Assembly: GCA_022447205.1 (NCBI GenBank)
Contig: JAKVBQ010000011.1
Span: 1 to 64,000, forward strand
DNA: 64,000 nt
Reading direction: 5' to 3'
Source: Phycisphaerales bacterium
GTDB taxonomy: Bacteria > Planctomycetota > Phycisphaerae > Phycisphaerales > SM1A02
In this document: one piece after another, positions 16,557-25,527 of the stretch
How the letters are laid out: each line of letters opens with the position of its first letter
How positions within the stretch are numbered: position 1 is the first letter of the stretch
Made by a program: the position numbers and the translations under genes
The notes under the pieces: generated by a model
Databases searched by the model: none
Seen by the model: the letters and a program-made list of their open reading frames with translations, nothing else
Told to the model about the DNA's origin: nothing

Positions 16557-17963
16557 ATGAACCACACCCGCATGCTCCTGATCATCTCCCTGGCCGCACT
16601 GATCGGATGTTCCACATCGACCTCGACACCGGGGGCCGCCACATCAGGTCTCGGCTCCGACGCGGAACCGACGCAGCAGAAGAGGCCGAACATCGTCCTC
16701 CTGTACGCCGATGATGCAGGCTGGGTCGACTTCGGTTTCCAGGACCAGGCTGCCGAAGATCTTGCCTCGATGACTCCGAACATCGACCGGATCGCCGGGG
16801 AGGGCGTGGTCTGCACGCGAGCCTACATGAGCGGCGTGGTCTGCTCCCCGAGCCGGGCCGGCATGCTCACCGGCCGCTACCAGCAGCGGTTCGGCCACGA
16901 GAACAACATCCCCCCCGGATACATGGACGGGGGGATGGATCTCGAGCAGCGCACCATCGCGGATCGCCTGCGCGATCTCGGCTACGTCACCGGGTTGGTG
17001 GGGAAGTGGCATCTCGGTTACCCGACCGGCTATCACCCGCAGGATCGCGGCTTTGACGAGTTCGTCGGCCTGCTCCAGGGGGCGCGCAGCTACCATCCGA
17101 TCGAGAACGTCTCCGCGCACCGGGTGATCCAGCACAACGGCCGGCCGCTTCCGGAGGAGGGGTATGTCACCGATCGCTTCGGTGACGCCGCGTGCGAGTT
17201 CATCCAAGCGCATCACGATCGCCCCTTCTTCCTCTTCGTCTCCTTCACCGCACCACACGGGCCGATGCAGCCTCGCCGCAGCGACGTGGCGATGCTGGCC
17301 GAGCTGGGGATCGAACCACAGCGTCGTCGACGCTACGCCGGCATGGTCCATGCGATGGACCAGAACGTGGGCCGCATCCTGGACACCCTTGACGAGAGCG
17401 GTCTCGACGAGAACACCCTCATCATCTTCACCAATGACAACGGTGGACAGACCCTGACCGGTGCCTCCAACGGACCGTTGCGCGGGCGGAAGGGGAACGT
17501 GTACGAGGGTGGGACCCGTGTCCCGATGGCATTTCGGTGGACGGGTGAGCTGCCGCCGGGAACCCGGGTCGACAGCCCGGTCAGCTCCCTCGACTTCCTG
17601 CCCACCTTCGTCGACATGGCCGGTGGCTCGATGGCCGACATCCCACATGACGGAGTCGACGTCCTGCCCCTGCTGCGTTCCGAACATCCTTCGGAACCGG
17701 ATCGCCCGCTCTACTGGCGGCATGCGGGTCCGCAGGGTGATGTCGCGATGCTCGACACCCCGTGGAAAGTGGTCTGGCAACGACGTGCCGATCTCGAACC
17801 GGAACTCTACGACCTCTCTCGGGACCCTGGCGAACAATCCGACCTCTCGTCCTCGGAACCGGAACGACTCCAGGCGATGCTCGAGGCGGTCGCCGCATGG
17901 GAGTCCGAGCTGGAGGATCCGAGGTGGGGGCCGGGTTCGGAGTCGAGTTCCAGTGACGGTTGA
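16557..17963 (+). CDS. Formylglycine-dependent sulfatase lipoprotein
   Basis: A 468-residue type I sulfatase. The signature CSPSR (Cys converted to formylglycine by FGE) sits in GVVCSPSRAGMLTGRYQQR. Metal and substrate residues are visible in NIVLLYADDAGWVD, GKWHLG, FVSFTAPHGPMQP and IIFTNDNGGQ. A lipobox (LIGC) after residues 1-17 predicts a membrane-anchored periplasmic enzyme. Marine planctomycetes use many sulfatases on algal sulfated polysaccharides, which fits the nearby SASA-type esterase; the exact substrate cannot be read. The stop codon directly abuts the stop of the convergent DUF418 gene. No sulfatase-maturing enzyme is in the window. Confidence 0.93.
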   Translation: MNHTRMLLIISLAALIGCSTSTSTPGAATSGLGSDAEPTQQKRPNIVLLYADDAGWVDFGFQDQAAEDLASMTPNIDRIAGEGVVCTRAYMSGVVCSPSRAGMLTGRYQQRFGHENNIPPGYMDGGMDLEQRTIADRLRDLGYVTGLVGKWHLGYPTGYHPQDRGFDEFVGLLQGARSYHPIENVSAHRVIQHNGRPLPEEGYVTDRFGDAACEFIQAHHDRPFFLFVSFTAPHGPMQPRRSDVAMLAELGIEPQRRRRYAGMVHAMDQNVGRILDTLDESGLDENTLIIFTNDNGGQTLTGASNGPLRGRKGNVYEGGTRVPMAFRWTGELPPGTRVDSPVSSLDFLPTFVDMAGGSMADIPHDGVDVLPLLRSEHPSEPDRPLYWRHAGPQGDVAMLDTPWKVVWQRRADLEPELYDLSRDPGEQSDLSSSEPERLQAMLEAVAAWESELEDPRWGPGSESSSSDG

Positions 17964-19193
17964 TCACCTGCGCCGCATCGGCTGCAGCTTCCAGTAGCTC
18001 AGGCTGCGCCACAGCCACTCGACCGGGCCGAACCTGAAACGTCGCAACCACCATGCACTCGCCGCGACCTGCATCCCGAAGATCAGGATCGATGCCGCGA
18101 TGCAGAGTGTGCCGCCGATCCGCCCGATCAGCCCGAAGCCGATGCCGTAGAGCACCAGCACCATCAATACGCTCTGCATGATGTAGTTGGTGAGCGCCGT
18201 GCGGCCGACCGGGGCCAGGGATCCGATGATGCGTCGCCCCGTCCCACGGTTCCAGAGGATGACCAGGATGCAGGCGTACCCCGCGGCAAGTGCCACCGAG
18301 GCGAACTCGACCGGAACCATCAGGAGTCGAGCCCAGGGTCCTCCGCTGCTCAGCCAGACATCCCATCCGACCAACGAGACGACCGGGATCGAGCCGACGG
18401 TCAGGCCGATGAGCAGGGTCCAGGGCAGCAGGCGCCTGGCGATTCTCGCGAGGTCTTCGGGTCGTTCATGCAGGCCGGACAGCCCGATCGCGTAGCCGAT
18501 CAGCGCCTTCCACAACGGTCCCAGGTACCAGATGACGGCGCTGCTGGCGATGTCTCCGAACACCTTCGCATAGTCACTTCGGATGACATCCATGTTCATG
18601 CGCACGATGTCGAGGTAGCTTCCTTCGGTCATCGTCTGGTACCGACGAGCAAGCACCTCCTCCGAGCCCGGATCGACACCACTCTGGCCGAGCAGCAAGC
18701 CGATCCAGGGCATCAGGCCGCTGAGCACGCCCAGGCAGAGTCCGCTCATCAGGATGGTGCGTTGCGAGAAGCGGCCGAAGACCAGCAGGGTCACGCCCGC
18801 CACCGCGTAGTACTGAAGGATGTCACCGTGCCAGACGAACACGGCGTGCGCCATGCCGATCAACCACAGGACGAGCATCCGCCTGAAGAGGAACCCACCG
18901 ATCGGCTGGCCGCGTTCCCGGGCCCTGCGAACCTGCATCGCCAGGCCCAGCCCGAAGAGCATCGAGAAGAGTGAGATGAACTTGTGGTCGACGAGGTAGA
19001 GGAGCGCCAGGTCGACGTATCCGTCGATCGTCGCCGTGGCCATCGATTCCAGGACCGATTCCGGGGTGGCGAACCACTGGGCCGTGAATGCCAGGTTCGC
19101 CACCAGCACGCCGAAGAGGGCGAATCCCCTGACGATGTCGATGATCTCGTGCCGCTGGGACGGTGCTACCGGGGAGGATCGCGCATCGGTCAT
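17964..19193 (-). CDS. DUF418 (YeiB-like) multipass membrane protein
   Basis: A 409-residue integral membrane protein with about ten hydrophobic helices. The N-terminal DIVRGFALFGVLVANL and C-terminal PVGRTALTNYIMQS...FGLIGRIG blocks are typical of DUF418/YeiB proteins, which are related to membrane acyltransferases. A role in acyl transfer or envelope modification is plausible but unproven. On this strand TAAGGT ends six bases before the ATG, suggesting leaderless transcription. It shares a zero-gap convergent end with the sulfatase gene. Confidence 0.85.
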   Translation of the reverse strand: MTDARSSPVAPSQRHEIIDIVRGFALFGVLVANLAFTAQWFATPESVLESMATATIDGYVDLALLYLVDHKFISLFSMLFGLGLAMQVRRARERGQPIGGFLFRRMLVLWLIGMAHAVFVWHGDILQYYAVAGVTLLVFGRFSQRTILMSGLCLGVLSGLMPWIGLLLGQSGVDPGSEEVLARRYQTMTEGSYLDIVRMNMDVIRSDYAKVFGDIASSAVIWYLGPLWKALIGYAIGLSGLHERPEDLARIARRLLPWTLLIGLTVGSIPVVSLVGWDVWLSSGGPWARLLMVPVEFASVALAAGYACILVILWNRGTGRRIIGSLAPVGRTALTNYIMQSVLMVLVLYGIGFGLIGRIGGTLCIAASILIFGMQVAASAWWLRRFRFGPVEWLWRSLSYWKLQPMRRR

Positions 19194-19286
19194 GGGGTGA
19201 CCTTACACCATCGGAACCCCGCCGGTCCGCGGGAGGAGCCTGACGGTGGGCAGTCGACGCACAACTCGAAAGTGGCCTGATCAGGC

Positions 19287-19323
19287 AAGAAAGAACCCCA
19301 GGGTCGATGTGACCCTGGGGTTC
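19287..19323 (-). terminator. Intrinsic terminator of the initiator tRNA gene
   Basis: A perfect 13-bp stem (19293-19305 with 19311-19323) with a 5-base loop is followed on the minus strand by TTTCTT. It begins seven bases after the tRNA 3' end. Confidence 0.9.
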
Positions 19324-19329
19324 GGTGCA

Positions 19330-19403
<74 letters not shown>

Positions 19404-19430
19404 ATCAGTCGCGTTGATTGCGAACCGGGG

Positions 19431-19458
19431 AGTATAGGGAGCATGCCCTGACTGTCAA
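19431..19458 (-). promoter_or_regulatory. Sigma-70-type promoter of the tRNA-fMet gene
   Basis: On the minus strand TTGACA (19453-19458) is a perfect -35, followed by a 16-base spacer and TATACT (19431-19436) as -10. Transcription should start near 19424, about 20 bases before the mature tRNA 5' end. Confidence 0.85.
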
Positions 19459-19792
19459 GAAACCGAGACCCGGCACCCCTTGGTGGTGCTTCGCGGGATG
19501 GCAGGGGCTCCATGTGGATAATCTGTTCTCTTCTGCTCGAGATCGAGATATTCGGTTGCCTCCGTTCAAGCTGGGGGTACCTTGAGGTGTAGGACGGAGA
19601 TGACGGTCCTTCCGGTGGTGCTTTCTGGGGTGCCTCGACGGGATCGGTAGAGCAAAGGGGATCCGTAGATGAACGAACGACCGGGAAGCGCTCCACGCGT
19701 GCAGGCAGCAGCCTCCATGACGTCGCGTACCTGAGTCGAACCACAACCGGACATCGCTGCCCCCCCCTGGCAGCCTGTCCGACATGTCCAAG
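19459..19792. other. Gene-free region between the tRNA-fMet promoter and the gad leader hairpins
   Basis: No protein gene is credible here on either strand; the long minus-strand open frame is the mirror of glutamate decarboxylase. The terminator-like hairpin that follows implies a plus-strand transcript starting in this stretch, but I could not identify a convincing promoter or a known RNA family. Confidence 0.4.
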
Positions 19793-19874
19793 GGCGCCCT
19801 CGAGGCGCCGTTGAAAGAGGATCCTTCCCTCTTCAATACTCTGGCCCCGGTCCGCAAGGATCGGGGCCTTCTTC
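19793..19874 (+). promoter_or_regulatory. Three consecutive hairpins ending in a terminator-like structure, upstream of gad
   Basis: Hairpin 1 pairs GGCGCC 19793-19798 with 19804-19809. Hairpin 2 pairs 19811-19820 with 19828-19836 (one bulge). Hairpin 3 pairs 19843-19853 with 19858-19868 as an 11-bp stem (one G-T pair) capped by a GCAA tetraloop, followed by TTCTTC. Hairpin 3 looks like an intrinsic terminator 80 bases before the glutamate decarboxylase start. It may attenuate that gene or end a separate small RNA. Confidence 0.55.
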
Positions 19875-19954
19875 ATGTGATCGGACTCCTTTCGATGGAG
19901 GTGCTCGTGAACGGCTTGTCGGGTATCGTGCCGGAACATCGAAGGAGGCCCCAA

Positions 19955-21355
19955 TTGAGCGACCGAACGAATGATCAGGCCCTTGGCGGAAGTTCCCGAC
20001 TGATTCCGACCTATGCGGCACGTGGGATGGAACTCGACATCCCGAAGAACGAACTCCCGAAGGGAAGCATGCTTCCCTCGACGGCGTACCAGATCATTCA
20101 CGACGAACTCCGCCTCGACGGTTACTCGCTGCTGAACCTCGCGACCTTCGTCACGACCTGGATGGAGGATGAGGCCGACAAGCTGATCCATGAGACGCTG
20201 GACAAGAACATGGTGGACCGGGACGAGTATCCCCAGACCGCCCAGCTGGAACAGCGCTGCATCAGGATGGTCGCGGATCTCTGGAACGCTCCTGATCACG
20301 AGAACGCCGTAGGCACCTCGACGATCGGATCGAGCGAGGCCTGCATGCTGGGCGGGATGGCCATGAAGTGGCGTTGGCGCAACAAGCGCAAGGCGAACGG
20401 CGATTCGACCGACAAGCCGAATCTCGTCATGGGGGCGAACGTCCAGGTCTGCTGGCACAAGTTCTGCCGCTACTGGGATGTCGAACCGCGTGAAGTGCCC
20501 AGTGAGGGTGATCGATTCACCTTGAACGCCGAGGAGGCGCTCAAGCTCGTCGATGAGAACACGATCGGCGTGGTGGTCATCATGGGATCGACCTTCGACG
20601 GCAGGTACGAACCGGTCGAGGAGGTGGCCAAGGCGCTTGATGATCATGAAGCGAAGACCGGGCAGGACATCCCGATCCATGTCGATGGTGCGAGCGGGGG
20701 GTTCGTGGCTCCGTTCCTGCAGCCGGAGATCAAGTGGGACTTCCGGCTGCCGAGGGTGAAGTCGATCAACGCCTCCGGTCACAAGTACGGGCTGGTCTAT
20801 CCCGGTGTCGGCTGGGTGATCTTCCGGGACAAGGATGCACTGCCCGAGGAACTCGTCTTCCATGTCAAGTACCTCGGCGGTGACATGCTCGACCTCTCGA
20901 TCAACTTCTCCCGCCCGGGCAACCGTGTCGTCGCGCAGTACTACAACTTCCTGAGGCTCGGTCACGAGGGATACCGACGGATTCATGCGGCCAGCCAGAA
21001 GGTCGCGATGTCGCTCAGCCGTTCGATCGGGGAGCTCGAACCGTTCGATCTCATCACCGACGGCAGTGACATCCCCGTCTTCTGCTGGAAGATGAACGAT
21101 GAATACGCGAAGACCGCGAACTTCTCCCTGTACGACCTGGCGGACAAGCTTCGCGAACGCGGTTGGCTGGTTCCGGCGTATCCGATGCCGAAGAACCGGA
21201 GCGACCTCGTGGTCCAGCGCATCGTCGTCAAGGAGGATTTCAGCCTCGATGTCGCCCAGATGCTTCTCGATGACATCAAGCGCAGCGTCGCCTGGTTCGA
21301 GTCACGTGAGGATCTCAAGCCCACGCAGGCCCCGCAGTCCCGCTTCCATCACTGA
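19955..21355 (+). CDS. gad: Glutamate decarboxylase
   Basis: A 466-residue PLP enzyme that converts glutamate to GABA and CO2, consuming a proton. The start is TTG at 19955: AAGGAGG lies six bases before it, and the resulting length equals that of E. coli GadA/GadB. The PLP lysine is Lys277 in INASGHKYG (Lys276 in GadB), and HVDGASGGFVAP carries the PLP-contacting aspartate. An upstream in-frame ATG at 19784 would run the protein through the leader hairpins and is rejected. The gene ends 7 bp inside the convergent K+ channel gene. No GABA antiporter is nearby, so whether it serves acid resistance or GABA metabolism is open. Confidence 0.96.
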   Translation: MSDRTNDQALGGSSRLIPTYAARGMELDIPKNELPKGSMLPSTAYQIIHDELRLDGYSLLNLATFVTTWMEDEADKLIHETLDKNMVDRDEYPQTAQLEQRCIRMVADLWNAPDHENAVGTSTIGSSEACMLGGMAMKWRWRNKRKANGDSTDKPNLVMGANVQVCWHKFCRYWDVEPREVPSEGDRFTLNAEEALKLVDENTIGVVVIMGSTFDGRYEPVEEVAKALDDHEAKTGQDIPIHVDGASGGFVAPFLQPEIKWDFRLPRVKSINASGHKYGLVYPGVGWVIFRDKDALPEELVFHVKYLGGDMLDLSINFSRPGNRVVAQYYNFLRLGHEGYRRIHAASQKVAMSLSRSIGELEPFDLITDGSDIPVFCWKMNDEYAKTANFSLYDLADKLRERGWLVPAYPMPKNRSDLVVQRIVVKEDFSLDVAQMLLDDIKRSVAWFESREDLKPTQAPQSRFHH

Positions 21356-22119
21356 TCCTGGTCGAGGTCGCTCTCTCCAGCTGATGCGCCTCCGTCCTTC
21401 GACTGCTGCTCCCGGATCATCTCGTACAACTCGTCGAGACGAGCGGCCACGTCGGCATTCGTGACCTGCTTCCCTCCGGTCGCGAGCCGTCGCAACGGCT
21501 CGAGCAGGAAGCCGGCAAGACTGGCGAAGACGCCGATGCCGCTGAACATGAGGACCGCTGCGCAGATCCTTGCGCCGGTGGTCACCGGCACGATCTCGCC
21601 GTACCCGACGGTCGAGACGGTCACCAGGCCGAACCAGAGCGCCTCGTCTCCGGTCTTGATCATCGAGTCGGGGTCCTGTGATTCGAAGGCGAGGATGCCG
21701 GCACAGGTCCCCGTGTACACGAGGAGCAGCGTGAGGAGCAGGAGGTAGAGAAGCGAGGAGGACGGATCCCGCTGGATCGCCTTCTTCAGGGCGCCAGGGG
21801 TCCTGATCAGCCAGACGACCCTGCCCAGTCTCAGGATCCTGATGAACCGGAGCACGGGGAGGAAGGGTATCGCCGAAGCGAGGTCCAGGATGCCCCAGGT
21901 GAAGATGTACCGGAGGCGGTCCTTCTCGAAGATCACGTGGTGGATGAACGCGAGGATGAAGATCAGGCAGACCAGTCGGTCGAACGACTCGAAGAGTCGC
22001 TGCATCTCCATGCCGGTATGGAGGAAGATCCGGAGTCCGGCGACGGTCATTCCGTAGGCCGACACCCCGGCCATGAACAGTTCGAAGGGGATCACGTTTC
22101 GTCGGTTCTCGTGCTTCAT
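21349..22119 (-). CDS. Voltage-gated-type potassium channel subunit
   Basis: A 256-residue 6TM-type channel. The pore has the selectivity filter TVGYGE in LVTVSTVGYGEIVPVT, preceded by a pore helix and followed by an inner helix (ARICAAVLMFSGIGVFASLAGFLL). An S4-like helix with spaced arginines (FLPVLRFIRILRLGRVVWLIR) suggests voltage sensing, as in KvAP-like bacterial channels. The C-terminus is an acidic cytoplasmic helix (DVAARLDELYEMIREQQ) that could form a coiled coil. ATG 22119 is chosen; an upstream in-frame start adds a hydrophilic segment without support. It overlaps the end of gad by 7 bp on the opposite strand. Confidence 0.9.
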   Translation of the reverse strand: MKHENRRNVIPFELFMAGVSAYGMTVAGLRIFLHTGMEMQRLFESFDRLVCLIFILAFIHHVIFEKDRLRYIFTWGILDLASAIPFLPVLRFIRILRLGRVVWLIRTPGALKKAIQRDPSSSLLYLLLLTLLLVYTGTCAGILAFESQDPDSMIKTGDEALWFGLVTVSTVGYGEIVPVTTGARICAAVLMFSGIGVFASLAGFLLEPLRRLATGGKQVTNADVAARLDELYEMIREQQSKDGGASAGESDLDQDQ

Positions 22120-22215
22120 GGGCTGGTTCCGTGGTGTCCTCTGGTTCCCGGCACCGTAGCACAACCCAAGTCGGGCCGGTATCTTGTCCACTCCCATCCG
22201 TGAACGGAGCCGCGC

Positions 22216-23901
22216 ATGAGCAACGAGTCGGAAAAGATCATCTTCTCGATGATGGACATCTCCAAGACGATCAACAAGCGGGAGATCATCAAGGACATCT
22301 CGCTGTCGTTCTACTACGGGGCGAAGATCGGTGTCCTGGGTTTGAACGGGGCGGGGAAGAGCACGGTCCTCCGCATCATCGCGGGGGTCGACAAGGAATA
22401 CGAGGGCACGGTCCAGATGGCCAAGGGCTTCTCGGTCGGCTACCTCGAGCAGGAGCCGCTCCGGAACGAGAAGAGGACCGTCCTCGAGGTCGTCGAGGAG
22501 GGTGCCTCCGCGGTCACGTCCCTGCTCAGGGAGTTCGAGGAGATCTCCGAGAAGTTCGCCGAGGAGATGACACCCGAGGAGATGGAGAAGCTGCTCGAAC
22601 GCCAGGGAGAGGTCCAGGAGAAGATCGAACTCGCCAACGGCTGGGAACTCGAATCACAATTGAAGCAGGCGATGGACGCGCTTCGCTGCCCGCCCCCGGA
22701 CCAGAACTGCGACACCCTCTCCGGAGGTGAGAAGCGACGCGTGGCGCTCTGTCGGCTCCTGCTCAGCAATCCCGACATCCTGCTCCTCGACGAACCGACC
22801 AACCACCTCGATGCAGAGAGCGTGCAGTGGCTTGAACAGCATCTCGCACGCTTTCCAGGGACGATCATCGCGGTCACCCACGATCGCTACTTCCTGGACA
22901 ACGTCGCGGGTTGGATCCTGGAACTCGATCGCGGGCACGGCATTCCCTGGAAGGGCAACTACTCCTCATGGCTCGAGCAGAAGGATGCTCGTCTCGCCAT
23001 CGAGGAGAAGCAGTCCCACAAGAGACGACGTGCGCTCCAGCGGGAACTCGACTGGGTGCGCCAGAACCCCCAGGGCAGGCAGTCCAAGAGCAAGGCTCGT
23101 CTCAACGCCTACGAGTCGATGGTCTCGGAGGAACAGAACAAGCGTGCCGACGAGATCGAGATCTACATCCCGCCGGGTCCGCGGCTCGGAAGCCAGGTGA
23201 TCGAGGCGAAGGGGATCGCGAAGGCGTTCGGGGAGAAGCTCCTCTACGAGGATCTCTCCTTCGAGATCCCGCCGAACGCGATCGTCGGCATCGTCGGTCC
23301 CAACGGCGCCGGCAAGACGACCCTCTTCCGCATGATCCTCGGGACGGAGACTCCGGATTCCGGCAGCTTCGACGTTGGTGCGACGGTCAAGCTCGGATAC
23401 GTCGAGCAGGGGCGTGATTCCATCCCCGAGGGGATGTCGATCTGGGAGGCCATCTCCGATGGCGACGAGGAGATCAAGCTCGGGAAGTTGAAGCTGAATT
23501 CACGGGCCTACGTCGCTCGGTTCGGTTTCACCGGTACCGAGCAGCAGAAGATCTGCGACGATCTCTCCGGTGGGGAACGCAATCGCGTGCACCTCGCCCG
23601 GATGCTGCGCAGCGAGTCGAACGTCCTTCTCCTCGACGAACCGACCAACGATCTCGATGTGAACATCATGCGAGCACTGGAGGAGGCCATCCAGAACTTC
23701 GCCGGTTGCGCGGTCGTGGTCAGCCACGATCGCTGGTTCCTCGATCGGGTCGCGACGCACATCCTCGCCTTCGAGGGTGAATCGAGGGTGACCTGGTTCA
23801 ATGGGAACTGGAGTGCATACGAGGCGGATCGCCGCAAGCGTCTCGGGCAGGAGGCGGATCAGCCTCGACCGATCAAGTATCGAAAACTGACCCGGAGCTG
23901 A
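22216..23901 (+). CDS. ettA: Energy-dependent translational throttle protein EttA (ABC-F ATPase)
   Basis: A 561-residue ABC-F protein with two ATPase domains and no membrane part. Domain 1 has Walker A GLNGAGKST, signature LSGGEKRRVALCRLLL and Walker B LLLDEPTNHLDAES. Domain 2 has GPNGAGKTT, LSGGERNRVHLARML and LLLDEPTNDLDVNI. The length and the order of the linker match EttA (about 555 residues), which binds the ribosomal E site and gates entry into the elongation cycle according to ATP/ADP ratio. A CGGAG element lies upstream of the ATG. Confidence 0.94.
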   Translation: MSNESEKIIFSMMDISKTINKREIIKDISLSFYYGAKIGVLGLNGAGKSTVLRIIAGVDKEYEGTVQMAKGFSVGYLEQEPLRNEKRTVLEVVEEGASAVTSLLREFEEISEKFAEEMTPEEMEKLLERQGEVQEKIELANGWELESQLKQAMDALRCPPPDQNCDTLSGGEKRRVALCRLLLSNPDILLLDEPTNHLDAESVQWLEQHLARFPGTIIAVTHDRYFLDNVAGWILELDRGHGIPWKGNYSSWLEQKDARLAIEEKQSHKRRRALQRELDWVRQNPQGRQSKSKARLNAYESMVSEEQNKRADEIEIYIPPGPRLGSQVIEAKGIAKAFGEKLLYEDLSFEIPPNAIVGIVGPNGAGKTTLFRMILGTETPDSGSFDVGATVKLGYVEQGRDSIPEGMSIWEAISDGDEEIKLGKLKLNSRAYVARFGFTGTEQQKICDDLSGGERNRVHLARMLRSESNVLLLDEPTNDLDVNIMRALEEAIQNFAGCAVVVSHDRWFLDRVATHILAFEGESRVTWFNGNWSAYEADRRKRLGQEADQPRPIKYRKLTRS

Positions 23902-23928
23902 CCAGTCTCGGTTTCCGGAGAGGCGTGT

Positions 23929-24270
23929 TCAGTTGAACTTGTCGAGCGTCATGGAGCCGCCGGTGCTCGGATCGGTGAACACCAGGCTGTCCTCGTCCTG
24001 TCGGACCTCGTAGGTTCGCTCGCCGAAGGGTTCGCCGTACAAGATGATCGTGTCTCCGGTCATCGACCAGGTTCCCGAAACCGCACGGGTGTTGTCGGCG
24101 TACTTCGCCTCGGCGGTGTAGGTCCCGTCGGGTGCGAAGGTCACGGATCCGAAGCTGAACGGTCTTTCGCCGGTATCACCGCGTCCCTGCCATGTGCCTG
24201 AGATCGAGCTGGCGCATGCCGTGAGCATGCTGGTCGCGAGGAGTGTCGTTGCAAGCACGAGTCGAGGCAT
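23929..24270 (-). CDS. Small secreted lipoprotein
   Basis: A 113-residue protein with signal and lipobox (LLATSMLTAC). The mature part looks like a small beta-barrel or lipocalin-like sheet (SGTWQGRG, GSVTFAPDGTYTAEAKY, VSGTWSMTGDTIILYGE), a pattern common in short 'GTW' repeat proteins. Function unknown. GGGAG lies about nine bases before the ATG. It converges with ettA and is divergent from the M24 peptidase. Confidence 0.72.
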   Translation of the reverse strand: MPRLVLATTLLATSMLTACASSISGTWQGRGDTGERPFSFGSVTFAPDGTYTAEAKYADNTRAVSGTWSMTGDTIILYGEPFGERTYEVRQDEDSLVFTDPSTGGSMTLDKFN

Positions 24271-24375
24271 GGCAGGTCTCCCTGGTCGATTCGGTCCGGT
24301 CTTTCACGCTACCCTGTGTTTCGGCAGGACCATGCCGATCCCGCCAGACTGACTCCAGAGATTCGGAAGCCGACC

Positions 24376-25527
24376 ATGCCTGACAAGAACACAGCACGTC
24401 TCATCGCCGGAATCCCCTCCCAGAACAACGCCCTCTTCCATCGGATCCGGTTCAAGGCAGGTGACCCCGCCGCCTGGATGGCGCTCCCCGACGGGACCGA
24501 AGCACTCCTTATCCGCGACATCGAGTCCGATCGGGCGCGTCGCGAGGTCGATGTCGACAGCGTCTGCATACCGGCCGACTACGAGCCGGAGACGGGATTG
24601 AGCGGTGATCGCGAGACGGCGACCGCACAAGCCGTGGCGGAATGCCTGCATCGTTCCGGTGCCGATCGAGTCGTCGTCGACCGGAGCACGCCTCATGTCT
24701 ACACCCATCACCTCGCCCTCCTCGGACTGGATGTCGTCTACGACGAGGATCTGGGTGTCCTGGAGCGGCGATCGAAGGATGGGTCCGAACTCGACGCGCT
24801 CCGTTCGGCGCAGGCCGCCACGGAACGCGCGATGGAGCTGGCCTGTCGGACGATCGGTCGTGCGGAGGTCGGTCCCGACGGCATGCTTCTCCACGAGGGA
24901 GAGCCCCTGACTTCCGAACGCGTGAAGGTGATGATCGATGTGAAGCTCCTTGAACTGGGATACGCCTGTCCGGGCTCGATCGTGGCAGGGGGACCCGATG
25001 GTGCGGACTGCCACTTCACCGGAGCCGGTCCGCTTCGAACCGGCGAGCCGGTGATCGTCGACATCTATCCCCAGAGCAAGACGACGCGCTACAACGGCGA
25101 CTGCACCCGGACCGTCGTGAACGGAACCGTTTCACCGGAACTCGAGCGGATGCATGCCGTGGTCAGGGAGGCCAAGGCCGCGGGTATCTCCGCGGTTCGT
25201 GCAGGTGTCACCGGTGAATCCGTCCATCAGGCCACCATCGATGTCATCATCGCGAACGGCTATGCCACCGGGCTTCCGCCCGCGGATGCGCCCGCCGACT
25301 TCTGCGGGATGGTGCACGGCACCGGCCATGGTGTCGGTCTCGACGTCCACGAACCACCGCTCCTCGACTTCAAGGGGCCGCTGCTCGTCGAGGGTGACGT
25401 GCTCACGGTGGAACCGGGACTCTACGGTTCCGCCATCGGTGGCATCCGCATCGAGGACATGGTCGCGGTCACTGCCGAGGGATGCGAGAACTTCAACTCC
25501 CTGCCGGAGGGACTTGACTGGACATGA
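24376..25527 (+). CDS. M24-family metallopeptidase (Xaa-Pro aminopeptidase-like)
   Basis: A 383-residue pita-bread-fold peptidase. The five metal ligands of the M24 family can be placed: two Asp in VDIYPQSKTTRYNGDCTR, His in HGTGHGVGLDVHE, Glu in LTVEPGLY and Glu in IRIEDMVAV. A creatinase-like N-terminal domain covers about residues 1-140. Members remove N-terminal residues preceding proline (PepP/PepQ-type) with two Mn or Co ions. ATG 24376 is preferred over a GTG 60 bases upstream because it gives the normal N-terminus. Its stop overlaps the next ATG (ATGA). Confidence 0.9.
   Translation: MPDKNTARLIAGIPSQNNALFHRIRFKAGDPAAWMALPDGTEALLIRDIESDRARREVDVDSVCIPADYEPETGLSGDRETATAQAVAECLHRSGADRVVVDRSTPHVYTHHLALLGLDVVYDEDLGVLERRSKDGSELDALRSAQAATERAMELACRTIGRAEVGPDGMLLHEGEPLTSERVKVMIDVKLLELGYACPGSIVAGGPDGADCHFTGAGPLRTGEPVIVDIYPQSKTTRYNGDCTRTVVNGTVSPELERMHAVVREAKAAGISAVRAGVTGESVHQATIDVIIANGYATGLPPADAPADFCGMVHGTGHGVGLDVHEPPLLDFKGPLLVEGDVLTVEPGLYGSAIGGIRIEDMVAVTAEGCENFNSLPEGLDWT

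Noticed and set aside
19560-19792. tmRNA- or SRP-like fragments upstream of gad (a CTCGACGGG stretch on plus strand, GGTTCGACTC on minus strand)
   Set aside because: The surrounding bases do not form a T arm or a tRNA-like acceptor, no tag reading frame was found and the SRP GGAAG core is absent.
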